Source of the DNA: Deltaproteobacteria bacterium
GTDB taxonomy: Bacteria; Myxococcota; Kuafuiibacteriia; Kuafuiibacteriales; Kuafuiibacteriaceae
DNA: 64,000 nt
Reading direction: 5' to 3'
Assembly (NCBI GenBank): GCA_016703535.1
Contig: JADJBV010000001.1
Span: forward strand, 5,322,001 to 5,386,000
The notes under the pieces were generated by a model. It saw nothing but the letters and a program-made list of their open reading frames with translations. It had not been told where the DNA came from and searched no databases. Shown here in pieces: positions 9,501 to 16,971 of this stretch (position 1 is its first letter; each line of letters opens with the position of its first letter). Position numbers and translations under genes: made by a program.

Positions 9501-10101
9501 CGCTAAGGGTCCGAGAGTCCCGGGTGACGGTAACGGTTTGGGCGATGGTCGGCGGGGTGAAGTTCTGTGACTCGAGGGGTGCACCGTTGAGCAGCAGGTC
9601 GACGCTCGTCACGCCGACGTCGTCGGACACCGCGACCTGAATCGTCATCTGACCCGAGATAAGGGCGCCCGCGGCAGGACTGATGATGGTGACCGTTGGT
9701 GGCTCCCGGTCAGCGCAGTCGGGTTCATCGACCGTACGATCACAGTCGTTGTCCTTACCGTCTCCACAGACCTCGGCCTTGTTGATCCCGACAGCCGAAT
9801 CATCATCGTCACAGTCTCGGCCTGGCTTGTTGGGTGCCTGATCCCAGTTGTCGCCGTCACCATCGAGGTCCAAGTCCGGCGTGCGGGCGCTGCAGTCGTT
9901 GTCGACCCCGTCGTAAGGCGTCTCCGTGGCCGCACACGGCTCGCAACTCCCAGGTTCACCAAAGCGCGCCGTCACACAGCGCTGACCAGCGCCGCAGCTG
10001 CGATCGTCGAGGCAGGTGGCGGCGTCTTCACCGCCGCAGGCGCTCAGGAACAGGAGCGCCGGGACCCAGAAGATGGAGGAGTACGAGAGACGGCCTGACA
10101 T
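6550..10101 (-). CDS. Lipoprotein with MopE-type metal-binding motifs, Ig-like domains and FG-GAP repeats
   Basis: A 1183-residue exported lipoprotein. The ATG at 10101 gives a signal peptide with lipobox LSAC (Cys22); the frame is open 318 bases further upstream but that part has no such character. Residues about 22-110 are Cys- and Asp-rich with the MopE-like putative metal-binding pattern DGVDNDC...DCDDDDS...DGKDNDCDRTVDE. Residues about 115-430 hold Ig-like beta domains (PPTVTIISPAAGALISG and later repeats). The rest carries at least ten DxDxDG-type Ca-binding FG-GAP/VCBS repeats, for example DLNGDSIPDLV, DIDMDGDQDLA, DVDQDQDLDVV, DLDGDGYDDIL, DFDGDGRNDWL, DINNDGRMDLV and DFNQDGRIDLA, expected to fold as a beta propeller. 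Base composition is clearly lower in G+C than the neighbours (32 of 60 in 8281-8340). Role unknown; surface adhesion or binding is the usual inference. Confidence 0.9.
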   Translation of the reverse strand: MSGRLSYSSIFWVPALLFLSACGGEDAATCLDDRSCGAGQRCVTARFGEPGSCEPCAATETPYDGVDNDCSARTPDLDLDGDGDNWDQAPNKPGRDCDDDDSAVGINKAEVCGDGKDNDCDRTVDEPDCADREPPTVTIISPAAGALISGQMTIQVAVSDDVGVTSVDLLLNGAPLESQNFTPPTIAQTVTVTRDSRTLSDGRVVLEAVATDIKGLTTRGQVTIDIDNMTGPEIVFQRPSAAGRAYGGTMMLAADINDPSGVGAVELELDGVPTQSFASPPYQMMIDTRTMSEGEHRVLFRATDLGPEVTTTSELTFMVDNTEPVVVIDDPVANAMLTGPVNASVRATDANGIQLITMAGTTGASPLNFVLNSALLPNGVYTLTATAADTAEVSGGGGNVGSTSVSVRVQNTGTGPVVAITAPLNGEEVFGLTTVNVTAAATSGTIQEVRFFLDGQLLATDGVNPYTVVMDLTGLTGEHEIRADAVAGPSTGSASVRVTAVQGPSFRTAQLVTATGIDASNYDIADLNGDSIPDLVMAGSQQKIVLGDTNLGGRWRAGRSIPLGGGSAADIRVVNIDGTGQVIVVMLNQSIVIYRYTEPGVVTRIYDSGSIGNGFTWMDVGDIDMDGDQDLAIGSGVSPVTILTWNNGAYTATQVIAGAGNAAQIKLFDVDQDQDLDVVVGRTGGGANNVLSVYPNDGTGTFGASRDTATPGQPERFDIGDLDGDGYDDILVLMGNFSVLTGNPATPGAYTLGPVYRTGAPGGRGVLIHDFDGDGRNDWLLAQPTMSGAEIFRNPPGGATPERLSGLLLCDGFRRPRLYDLNRDGEVDLIGSCPGGAIAVSYGLPGGGFFAAPLTLLPSNGTRSFQLLDLNGAAPSELLVGGDTPHAIYVMERSGAEWEIATTSPTPAPMNSLAAGDFDASPGIELIGGTVNAGVFRLLQVTPMSFSASLLPFAGTFGTIGNVVGDPSPEIIIAVDAQGTSMDRVDVYPLALGTPLSSITLPAPAQVLVGNFDSDVGNTPELGLLSTTLSNLTVATPAGVGWTTAAFGLVAGASAFALEDINNDGRMDLVAGGSSSLGILLGDAATTFAAPVVFQTGSAVVKIAKGDFNQDGRIDLAATQSNKRLAIYMARSNGGYFPPLLLPTTAEPKALFVSDLNGDGNDDLVVGHTAGIPAVGTYLSETF

Positions 10102-10145
10102 GGGATTGGCCCGATGTTCGAGCCACTTGGCGACGCCGTCAAGGC

Positions 10146-11126
10146 TCAGGTCGGGTGGGCAAAGAGGCGACGGAGACCTTCCTCGGTCGTGACCTCGGGG
10201 TGGTAGCCAAAATCGCGGCTCGCCGCCGAGTGGTTGAACCAGTGGGAGGTGCCGAGGATCAGGGCCGCCATTCGGGTCAGGGGTGGTTCGCCCTTGAGCG
10301 GGAGGTTGCGGTAGGCGAACTCCAGCGTGCGCCCGATCGTCCAGGCGGTTCGATAGGAGATCCGCTTCTTCACGGGGGGGGCGCCGAAGCCCTCCAGCAC
10401 CCGGGTCACGAAGCTCCAAAGGCCGATCGGCTCCTCCTGGCCGAGGAAGTAGGCCTTGCCGCGGCAGGCGGCGTCTTCCTTGGCCAAGGCGTCGTGGGCC
10501 TGGAGGTGAGCGCGCACACAGTTGTCGATATAGGTGATGTCGACTCGGTTGGTGCCATCGCCGACCTGGGCCAGGCTGCCGCGTTTGGCGTTGAGCACCA
10601 AACGCGGGACCAGCTGCGGATCGCCGGGCCCAAAGATGAAGTGGGGGCGGAGCGCCACCGTGCGCAAGGTGGAGCCGAGGACTCGGCGTTCGGCCTCGGC
10701 CTTGGTGGGGCCGTAGGGCGACAGGTAACGTTCAGGGTACGGCAACCGCTCGTCGGCGCCCGACTGCACCTCGACGTCCCCGATCACCACCGAGGGTGAG
10801 CTGGTGTAGACGAAGCGCAAGACACCTTGCGCTTTCGCTTCGTCGAGCAGGTGTTGGGTGCCACCGACGTTGGTCTTTTCGTAGTCCGCGTAGTCGCCCC
10901 AATAACCGACCTTGGAGGCCACGTGGAAGATGCTCTCCACTCCGGCGACCGCTCGTTGCACCGCCTCCCGATCTTGTACGTCGCCCCGGACCAGCTCGAC
11001 GCCCTGTTTCTCGAGCTCGGGATAGGCCCCCCGGGCCAAGACCACCACCCGATCGCCGCGGCCCAAAAGTTCCTTCACCAGGTGGCTGCCCAAAAAGCCG
11101 CCGCCCCCCGTCACCAAGACCTTCAC
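10146..11126 (-). CDS. oleD: OleD, NADPH-dependent 2-alkyl-3-ketoalkanoic acid reductase
   Basis: A 326-residue short-chain dehydrogenase of the 3-beta-hydroxysteroid dehydrogenase type. The Rossmann motif VTGGGGFLGSHLVKEL is at the N-terminus and the catalytic SPYGPTKAEAE (Tyr-x3-Lys) follows. In the Ole pathway OleD reduces the 2-alkyl-3-ketoacid released by OleA to the 2-alkyl-3-hydroxy acid. The GTG start at 11126 overlaps the oleC stop as GTGA, so translation is probably coupled. It is the last of four ole genes in one operon. An exact GCAAG-N4-CTTGC palindrome with 9-base arms lies inside it at 10813-10834. The family call alone would fit sterol dehydrogenases; the context decides for OleD. 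Confidence 0.92.
   Translation of the reverse strand: MKVLVTGGGGFLGSHLVKELLGRGDRVVVLARGAYPELEKQGVELVRGDVQDREAVQRAVAGVESIFHVASKVGYWGDYADYEKTNVGGTQHLLDEAKAQGVLRFVYTSSPSVVIGDVEVQSGADERLPYPERYLSPYGPTKAEAERRVLGSTLRTVALRPHFIFGPGDPQLVPRLVLNAKRGSLAQVGDGTNRVDITYIDNCVRAHLQAHDALAKEDAACRGKAYFLGQEEPIGLWSFVTRVLEGFGAPPVKKRISYRTAWTIGRTLEFAYRNLPLKGEPPLTRMAALILGTSHWFNHSAASRDFGYHPEVTTEEGLRRLFAHPT
10813..10834. repeat. GCAAG-N4-CTTGC palindrome with 9-base arms (in oleD)
   Basis: The longest copy: arms AAGCGCAAG and CTTGCGCTT around spacer ACAC. It lies inside oleD, where the coding strand reads GCG CAA GGT GTC TTG CGC. Confidence 0.85.
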
Positions 11127-12823
11127 GACTTCTGCTTCTCCACCCAAGCCCGCACGTCTTCCCGGCGGATCTTGGCGTTGTGGCGCGCGTCGACCGGGAG
11201 CGCTTCCCAAAAGTGCACCTCGCGGATCACCGCGGTGTGCGGGAACTTCTGGCCCACCGCCACGAGCTCGGCGATCAGGCCCTCTCGATCTCGTTTGTCC
11301 CCGGGCCGGGATTCCGGTCGGCATTCGACCACCAACACCGGCTGCTCTTGCCCCCGGGCCCCGCGGCCGACCAAGGCGCTCCGATACACCCGCGGGTGGG
11401 TGTTGAAGATCGGCTCGACCTGTTCGGTGTAGAGCGGACCGTGGTGGGTCTCGACCCGGTGGGACTTCCGGCCGCAGAACCAGAGTTGGCCTGCGTCATC
11501 CAAATAACCGACGTCCCCCATTCGGTGCCAAATTCTGTCACCGTCTCGGAGCTTGTGTTTGGCGTCGTCGCTCGGGCGCCGAAAGTACCCCGGGGTGGTC
11601 ACGGGGCTGGTCACCACGATCTCGCCAACCTCGTTGGGCCCCAGCACCGCGGCTTCTTTCAGCTCGGTCATCGGGCCGTCGTCGATGCGGATGATCCGCA
11701 CCTCACTGCCCGGGATCGGCCGACCCACGCAGGTGCCGGCCCCGGCCACCGTCTTCGCCGTCGCGTCCCCGAGCAGGCTCCGGGCCGAGGGCAAGCTGAT
11801 CGGCAGGCACTCGGTGGCGCCGTAGGGTGTGTAGACGTCGGCGGACTCGGGCACCAACTTGGCCAAACGCTCGAGCAAAGATGGCGGGGCCGGCGCGCCC
11901 GCCATCAACACCCGCCGCAGGCTGGGCATCTTCACCGCGCTGCCCTCACAATGGGCCGCGACTCGGTTCCAAAACGCGGGCGAACCGAAGGCGTAGGTGA
12001 CGCCGTGATCTTCGATCGCCTCGACGATCTTGAGGGCATCGACCTGGGCCGGTTTGGTGGCGTCCATGTCGGGGATGACCACCTTGGCGCCGAGGGCCGC
12101 GGAGAACAGAGAAAACAGCGGGAACGCCGAGAGATCCACCTCCCCCGGCTCGATGCGGAAGTCCTCCTCGAAGATCCGCACCTGGGCGTCGAAGATCGAG
12201 TGGGTGTAGAGCACGCCCTTGGGCGCGCCGGTGCTGCCCGAGGTGAACAGGATGGCCGCCAAGTCGCTGGCCTTGGTGGCGGCGGTGCGAAAGGGGCTGA
12301 GGCCCTGTCCCAGGCCGGCGAGCTCCGTCAGTGTTGAGCCCCCAAACGGCATCTTGGGGCCGACCGTCACGTTGATCTTCACCGCCGAAAACGCCTTGCC
12401 GTACAACAAGCGCGCCACGTGGCCCTTGGGGATGGCGATGAAGGCCTGGGGCTCCACCTCGGCGATCGCGCCGAGCACGTTGTGTTTGCCCATCGCCGGA
12501 TCCAACAAGACCGGCACCGCCCCCACCCGAAACAACGCGAAGGTGAGGCCGAAAAAATCGAGGGATGGCTTGACCATCAACAGGGCCCGCATGCCCGGCG
12601 TCACCCCCAAGGCGGTCAGGCCCCGGGCGTAGGTGTCGATGCGGGCCTCGAGTTGGGCGAAGGTCAGGTGGGCATAACTGCGGCGGCCGTCGGCGTTGTG
12701 TTGCCGAGGCTCCACCACCGCCAGAGCGTGGGGCTGGGCCTGGGCCTGACGCCGGATCCGATCGGCGATGTTGAGCAGGCGATCTTGGGCCGCGTACACC
12801 GGGGCCTCCACCGCGGCGGTCAC
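11123..12823 (-). CDS. oleC: OleC, beta-lactone synthetase (AMP-dependent ligase family)
   Basis: A 566-residue ANL-superfamily enzyme. The P-loop AILFTSGSTGAPKGVLYTH, the YGATECLP motif and the hinge/C-terminal segment GYLDDAGQLWFCGRKSHRVE are all visible. OleC uses ATP to convert the 2-alkyl-3-hydroxy acid made by OleA/OleD into a cis-beta-lactone. GTG 12823 overlaps the oleB stop as GTGA and gives a natural N-terminus; the same frame extends upstream into oleB without homology. The 3' end overlaps oleD in the same way. Length and domain order are normal. Confidence 0.94.
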   Translation of the reverse strand: MTAAVEAPVYAAQDRLLNIADRIRRQAQAQPHALAVVEPRQHNADGRRSYAHLTFAQLEARIDTYARGLTALGVTPGMRALLMVKPSLDFFGLTFALFRVGAVPVLLDPAMGKHNVLGAIAEVEPQAFIAIPKGHVARLLYGKAFSAVKINVTVGPKMPFGGSTLTELAGLGQGLSPFRTAATKASDLAAILFTSGSTGAPKGVLYTHSIFDAQVRIFEEDFRIEPGEVDLSAFPLFSLFSAALGAKVVIPDMDATKPAQVDALKIVEAIEDHGVTYAFGSPAFWNRVAAHCEGSAVKMPSLRRVLMAGAPAPPSLLERLAKLVPESADVYTPYGATECLPISLPSARSLLGDATAKTVAGAGTCVGRPIPGSEVRIIRIDDGPMTELKEAAVLGPNEVGEIVVTSPVTTPGYFRRPSDDAKHKLRDGDRIWHRMGDVGYLDDAGQLWFCGRKSHRVETHHGPLYTEQVEPIFNTHPRVYRSALVGRGARGQEQPVLVVECRPESRPGDKRDREGLIAELVAVGQKFPHTAVIREVHFWEALPVDARHNAKIRREDVRAWVEKQKS

Positions 12824-13722
12824 GGGTGCACCTGGGCGGGGGTCTTCTGTTCCAGCAGGTGGGCCGTCATCCAGGGGATGATCCGCTCGTGGGCGTCTTC
12901 GATGACGTAGTGGCCCGCGTCCTCCAAATAGTGGCACTCGGCCCGCGGGAAGCGGGCCTTCCATTCAGTATAAAACGAGTCGTCGAAGCAGAAGTCCTGG
13001 GCGCCCCAGACGATCAACATCGGCTTCGACTCCAGCAACGACAACCGCTCCCCGATTCGGGACAAGGTGGCGTAGCTCGGGTGAGCCTTGGACATCGGGA
13101 TGTCTTCGACGAAACGAAGGTTGGCCACCCGGTGGGCCCAAGTATCGTAGGGCGCCAGGTACCCGGCCTTGACCTCGGGGGTCAGCCGCTCCTTGTGGAC
13201 CACACAACGGAGCAAGGCGACCTTGGCGAAGGCGTTCAGGCCCCGGATGGCCACCGCCCCAAAACCCGGGATCCGGCAGACGTTGATCGAAAACGGGATG
13301 CGCTGAGCCGGAAAAGCAGCGGTGTTGAAGACCACCAACTTCTTGATCCGCTCCGGGTGGGCGGTGGCCCAACCCATTCCGATCGCCCCACCCCAGTCGT
13401 GGACCCCGAGATCCAGGGCCCCGAGGCCCAGGTGTTCGATCAGCTGGCCCACGTGGGCGATGCGCCGCTCCAAGGTGTACGGATAGGCCTGGGGCTTGTC
13501 GGAGAGGCCACACCCCAGGTGGTCCGGCACGATCACCCGGCGCGCCCCCGCGAAGGCCTGCACGAGCTTGCGATAGTAGAAGGACCAGGTCGGGTTGCCG
13601 TGGAGCAACAAGAGCGGCGGCGCGTCTTTTGGGCCTTCGTCCAAGTAGTGGAGGCGCCCCCCGTCGGTCTCCAGGAAGTTGGGCCGAAAAGGGTATTCTT
13701 TGGTGTAGGTCGCGGGCGTCAC
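12820..13722 (-). CDS. oleB: OleB, beta-lactone decarboxylase (haloalkane-dehalogenase-like hydrolase)
   Basis: A 300-residue alpha/beta hydrolase of the haloalkane dehalogenase group. The oxyanion segment HGNPTWSFYYRKL, the aspartate nucleophile elbow GVHDWGGAIGMGWA and the catalytic histidine region AGHYVIEDA are present. In the Ole pathway OleB removes CO2 from the beta-lactone made by OleC to give the cis olefin. On its own it could be mistaken for a dehalogenase or epoxide hydrolase; its place between oleA and oleC settles it. The GTG start at 13722 overlaps the oleA stop as GTGA. Confidence 0.93.
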   Translation of the reverse strand: MTPATYTKEYPFRPNFLETDGGRLHYLDEGPKDAPPLLLLHGNPTWSFYYRKLVQAFAGARRVIVPDHLGCGLSDKPQAYPYTLERRIAHVGQLIEHLGLGALDLGVHDWGGAIGMGWATAHPERIKKLVVFNTAAFPAQRIPFSINVCRIPGFGAVAIRGLNAFAKVALLRCVVHKERLTPEVKAGYLAPYDTWAHRVANLRFVEDIPMSKAHPSYATLSRIGERLSLLESKPMLIVWGAQDFCFDDSFYTEWKARFPRAECHYLEDAGHYVIEDAHERIIPWMTAHLLEQKTPAQVHP

Positions 13723-14774
13723 CAGTCGACCCCCATCATCACCGACGACAGGCCGCTGCCGATGCCGAGCAAGGCCACGCCGTCGCTGCTCTTCACGAAG
13801 CCGGCTTCGGCGGCCAAGGCCAAGGTGATGGGCAAGGACACGCTGCCCACGTTGCCGAGTTTGTCGTAGGTGATGAAGCTCTTCGCTTCGTCGATGCCCA
13901 GGGCCTGATACAGCTGCTGCTGGTGGGCCTTGCCGACTTGGTGGGTCAACACCCGCTCCGGCGAACGTTCTCCAAAACCCAAACCTTCTTGGCAGGCCAC
14001 CCAGTTGTCCTTGGCCAAGCTGATGCCCGCCTTGAGCAAGGCCTCCGAGTCGGTGTTCATGCCCAGGCTGCTGCCGCTGCCGACGCCGGTGTCACCGCCC
14101 TCCACGCCGCCCTGACAGAGGGTGTGGTGTTCGGTGGCGGCCCGAATGGTGGCGCCCCGCAGCCGATGGGGTGCGTCTTCCCGACGGGTCAACAACACCG
14201 CCACCGCCCCCGAGCCGATGGTCAACGACGCGAAGTGGGGCTTGATGCGCTTTCGATCGATCGACGGATCTCGGAGCAGCGCGTCGATGGTCGAGTCCAC
14301 CAAAGGCCGCCCGTTTTCACCGGCGACCACCAGACCCGCCTCGATCTGCCCCAGCTCGATCTGGTTGGCGACCTGCAGCATGGCCGACAACACGCCGAGG
14401 CATGCGTTGGACACGTCGTAGACCTGAGCGCTCCTCGGCAAGCCCAAGGTGTGGTGCACCACGTTGGCGGTGGCGGGCTCGAGGAAGTCTCGGCAGACGC
14501 TGGCGTGAACCAGCGCCCCGATCTTACCGCGATCAAAACCTTGGAGCGCCCGTTCGCCGGCCTGGGCCGCGACCGCACTGGGCCGCACCACCCCGTCCCA
14601 ATAGCGGCGCTCCACGATCCCGGTCATCAACTCCAGGCGCCCGGGCAACAGGCCGATGCGCTGGTACACCGGGGCCAAGCGATCTTCGATCGCCGCCGAA
14701 CTCAACACCTTGGGTGGCAACTCGTAGCCAATGGCCCCGAGCCCCACCCGTTGATAACGGACCAGCCCTACCAT
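13719..14774 (-). CDS. oleA: OleA, thiolase-fold acyl-CoA condensing enzyme
   Basis: A 351-residue KAS III-like thiolase-superfamily protein that condenses two long-chain acyl-CoAs head to head into a 2-alkyl-3-ketoacid. The nucleophile cysteine lies in VYDVSNACLGVLSAM, the catalytic histidine in VLTHQVGKAHQQQL and the asparagine in DKLGNVGSVSLP; the N-terminal GYELPPKVLSSAAIE fits OleA rather than FabH. The ATG at 14774 overlaps the end of the upstream peptidase gene by 7 bases. It heads the ole operon A-B-C-D, so M13 peptidase and ole genes may share a transcript. Confidence 0.94.
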   Translation of the reverse strand: MVGLVRYQRVGLGAIGYELPPKVLSSAAIEDRLAPVYQRIGLLPGRLELMTGIVERRYWDGVVRPSAVAAQAGERALQGFDRGKIGALVHASVCRDFLEPATANVVHHTLGLPRSAQVYDVSNACLGVLSAMLQVANQIELGQIEAGLVVAGENGRPLVDSTIDALLRDPSIDRKRIKPHFASLTIGSGAVAVLLTRREDAPHRLRGATIRAATEHHTLCQGGVEGGDTGVGSGSSLGMNTDSEALLKAGISLAKDNWVACQEGLGFGERSPERVLTHQVGKAHQQQLYQALGIDEAKSFITYDKLGNVGSVSLPITLALAAEAGFVKSSDGVALLGIGSGLSSVMMGVDW

Positions 14775-16843
14775 ACGGCGCAGGTCTGGGCCGGGCGCAT
14801 CGGGCTGCCCACCGGACAAGAGAACGCCTCGGCGAACTCCGTCAGGTTGGACATGGGCCCGTTGACCCGGAACTTGGCGGCCGAGTGGGGATCGGTCTGG
14901 ACCTGCATGCGCGCGTATTCGTCGGTGGCCTTGGCGCACCAGATCTGGGCGTTGGCCAAGAAGAACTGCTGATCTTCGCTGAAGCCCTCGGCGACCTTGA
15001 GCTCTTCCGCCTTGGCCCGCATCGAGCGGTAAGCGCCGAAAGCCAACTTCAGGCCGCCCAGGTCGGCGATGTTTTCACCCAAGGTGAGCTGGCCGTTGAT
15101 CTTGCTGCCCGGGACCGGCTCGTAGTTGTTGTACTGATTGGCCACACACTGGGTCTTCTCTTTGAAGGCCGCTTTGACGCCCTCGACCCACCAATCCTTG
15201 AGGTTGCCGTCGGCGTCGAACTGAGAGCCTTGGTCGTCGAAGCCGTGGGTCAACTCGTGACCGACCACCATACCCATCGCGCCCAGGTTGACCGGGATGG
15301 CGGCGTCTACTGAGTAGAACGGGGGCTGGAGGATGCCCGCCGGAAACACCATCTGGTTCTTGAGCGGGTTGTAGTAGGCGTTGACCGTCGGCGGGGTCAT
15401 CTCCCACTCGCCCCGATCCACGGGCTTGCCGACCTTGGCCAAGCGATCCTTGAGCAAAAAAGCCCGTCCCTGGAGCACGTTGGTGGCGAAGGCGTCGTTC
15501 ACCTGCCAGTCGTAGTTCTTCCACTTGGCCGGGTAGCCGATCAGGTTGGCCAAAGTCCCAAGTTTGGCCCGGGCCTTCTCTCGGGTGGGGCCGTCCATCC
15601 AGGTCAACAGATCCAGCTCCCGCCCGAAGGCGGCGCTGATCTCCGCCACGTATTTTTCAGCGGCGACCTTGCTGTCACCGGCGAAGCGCTTCTCCACGTA
15701 GGGCTGGGCCAAGACCTCGCCGAGGTAACGATCGGTCGAGGCCACACACCGCTTCCAACGAACCTCGATTTCGGCCTGGCCGGTCAAGATCTTCTGGAGC
15801 TGGAAGTTTTCGTCGACGAACTTCTTGCCCAAGGCCGGCGCCATGCTGCGCAGCACGTGCCAGGCCAAGTAGTTGCGCCAGGTGTCGAACTTGATGGCCT
15901 TCAGCTGGGCGTCCATGCCCTCCAGGTATTTCGGCGAGCTGACGTCGATGTCCTTGGCCTCGGGCACACCCAAGGTCGTAAAATACGCCTTCCAGCCGAA
16001 GGTCGGAGCGGCCTTCTCCACGCCCTCTCGATCGATCTTGTTGTACATGGTCACCGGATCCCGGCGCTCGACCTTGGTCTTGCTGACCTTGGCGAGTTCG
16101 GTCTCCACCCGCATCACGTCGACCGCGGCCTTCTTGGCGTCCGCCGGCTTCCACCCGCCGGCCAACATCATCCGCTCCACGTGTTTGGCGTATTCGATCC
16201 GGATCTTCTTTTTGTCGTCGGTGTCGGCGGTGTAGTAGTCCCGATCCGGCAAGCCGAGGCCGCCCTGATCGAGGTTGAAGATGATCTGGGTGGCGTTTTT
16301 GGCGTCTTGATCCGCCGACACCGAAAACAAGGGTTCGATGCCTTGCCGGTGCAGCTCGGCCACCACCTGGGTGAGGCTCGCGGCATCCTTCACCTTCTTC
16401 ACTTGATCGAGGAGTGGCTTCACCGGGGCCAGGCCCAACTTCTCGATCGCCGCCTCGTTCATGCAGGAGGCGAAGAACTTGCCGATCTTCTGCTTGGCCG
16501 GATCGGCGCCGGGGTTGCTGGCGGCCTCTTCGAGCATCGCCTTCAGGTCCGCCTCGTTCCGCTTGTGGATCTCGCTGAAGCTCCGCACCCATCGCGGTTT
16601 GTCGGAGGGCAGTTGGGTCGCGGCGATCCAGCCGCCACACGCGAACTGGTAGAAGTCGTCACAAGGCTTCACCGACTTGTCCAAGGCGGCGGCGTCCAGC
16701 CCCACGTCCTGGAGCTTGACCTCCACCACCTTGGGCGCCGGCGCCTGGATGTTTTCGGGCGGCGGCGGGGCGCTGGGCGGGGTGGCGGGCGTGCTGGAGC
16801 AGGCCCAGGCAAAGAGGGGGAGGAGGAGGGACTTTTGCTTCAT
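14768..16843 (-). CDS. Peptidase M13 (neprilysin/PepO-like) lipoprotein
   Basis: A 691-residue zinc metallopeptidase of family M13. A short signal peptide ends in FAWAC (Cys15), predicting a lipoprotein, followed by a Pro/Ala-rich linker. The M13 N-terminal signature PCDDFYQFACGGW is at about residues 58-70. The C-terminal catalytic part has NAYYNPLKNQMVFPAG, the zinc motif HELTH in MVVGHELTHGFDDQG, and the third ligand in GENIADLGG. Family members cleave short peptides outside the cytoplasm. Start ATG 16843 gives the signal sequence. The 3' end overlaps oleA by 7 bases. Confidence 0.95.
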   Translation of the reverse strand: MKQKSLLLPLFAWACSSTPATPPSAPPPPENIQAPAPKVVEVKLQDVGLDAAALDKSVKPCDDFYQFACGGWIAATQLPSDKPRWVRSFSEIHKRNEADLKAMLEEAASNPGADPAKQKIGKFFASCMNEAAIEKLGLAPVKPLLDQVKKVKDAASLTQVVAELHRQGIEPLFSVSADQDAKNATQIIFNLDQGGLGLPDRDYYTADTDDKKKIRIEYAKHVERMMLAGGWKPADAKKAAVDVMRVETELAKVSKTKVERRDPVTMYNKIDREGVEKAAPTFGWKAYFTTLGVPEAKDIDVSSPKYLEGMDAQLKAIKFDTWRNYLAWHVLRSMAPALGKKFVDENFQLQKILTGQAEIEVRWKRCVASTDRYLGEVLAQPYVEKRFAGDSKVAAEKYVAEISAAFGRELDLLTWMDGPTREKARAKLGTLANLIGYPAKWKNYDWQVNDAFATNVLQGRAFLLKDRLAKVGKPVDRGEWEMTPPTVNAYYNPLKNQMVFPAGILQPPFYSVDAAIPVNLGAMGMVVGHELTHGFDDQGSQFDADGNLKDWWVEGVKAAFKEKTQCVANQYNNYEPVPGSKINGQLTLGENIADLGGLKLAFGAYRSMRAKAEELKVAEGFSEDQQFFLANAQIWCAKATDEYARMQVQTDPHSAAKFRVNGPMSNLTEFAEAFSCPVGSPMRPAQTCAVW

Positions 16844-16971
16844 GGGAAAATGGGCCGGGCCCGGGGGGCGCAGGCGCGTGGAGGTTAGGTCGACCGCACC
16901 TCGGGCGTCCACCGATAACTCCCGGGGATTCAGGAGCTTTCGACCTATTCCGACCGGGACGAAGGAAGCCG

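Noticed and set aside
10102..10145. tRNA-like fragment on the minus strand (GCCAAGTGG, resembling a tRNA D-arm)
   Set aside because: No acceptor stem, anticodon arm or T-loop can be completed within 90 bases.
10102..10419. Upstream extension of the FG-GAP lipoprotein frame
   Set aside because: It overlaps the oleD gene, and the lipoprotein signal at 10101 is the natural N-terminus.
12820..13722. Annotation as haloalkane dehalogenase
   Set aside because: The operon context with oleA, oleC and oleD identifies it as the beta-lactone decarboxylase OleB.
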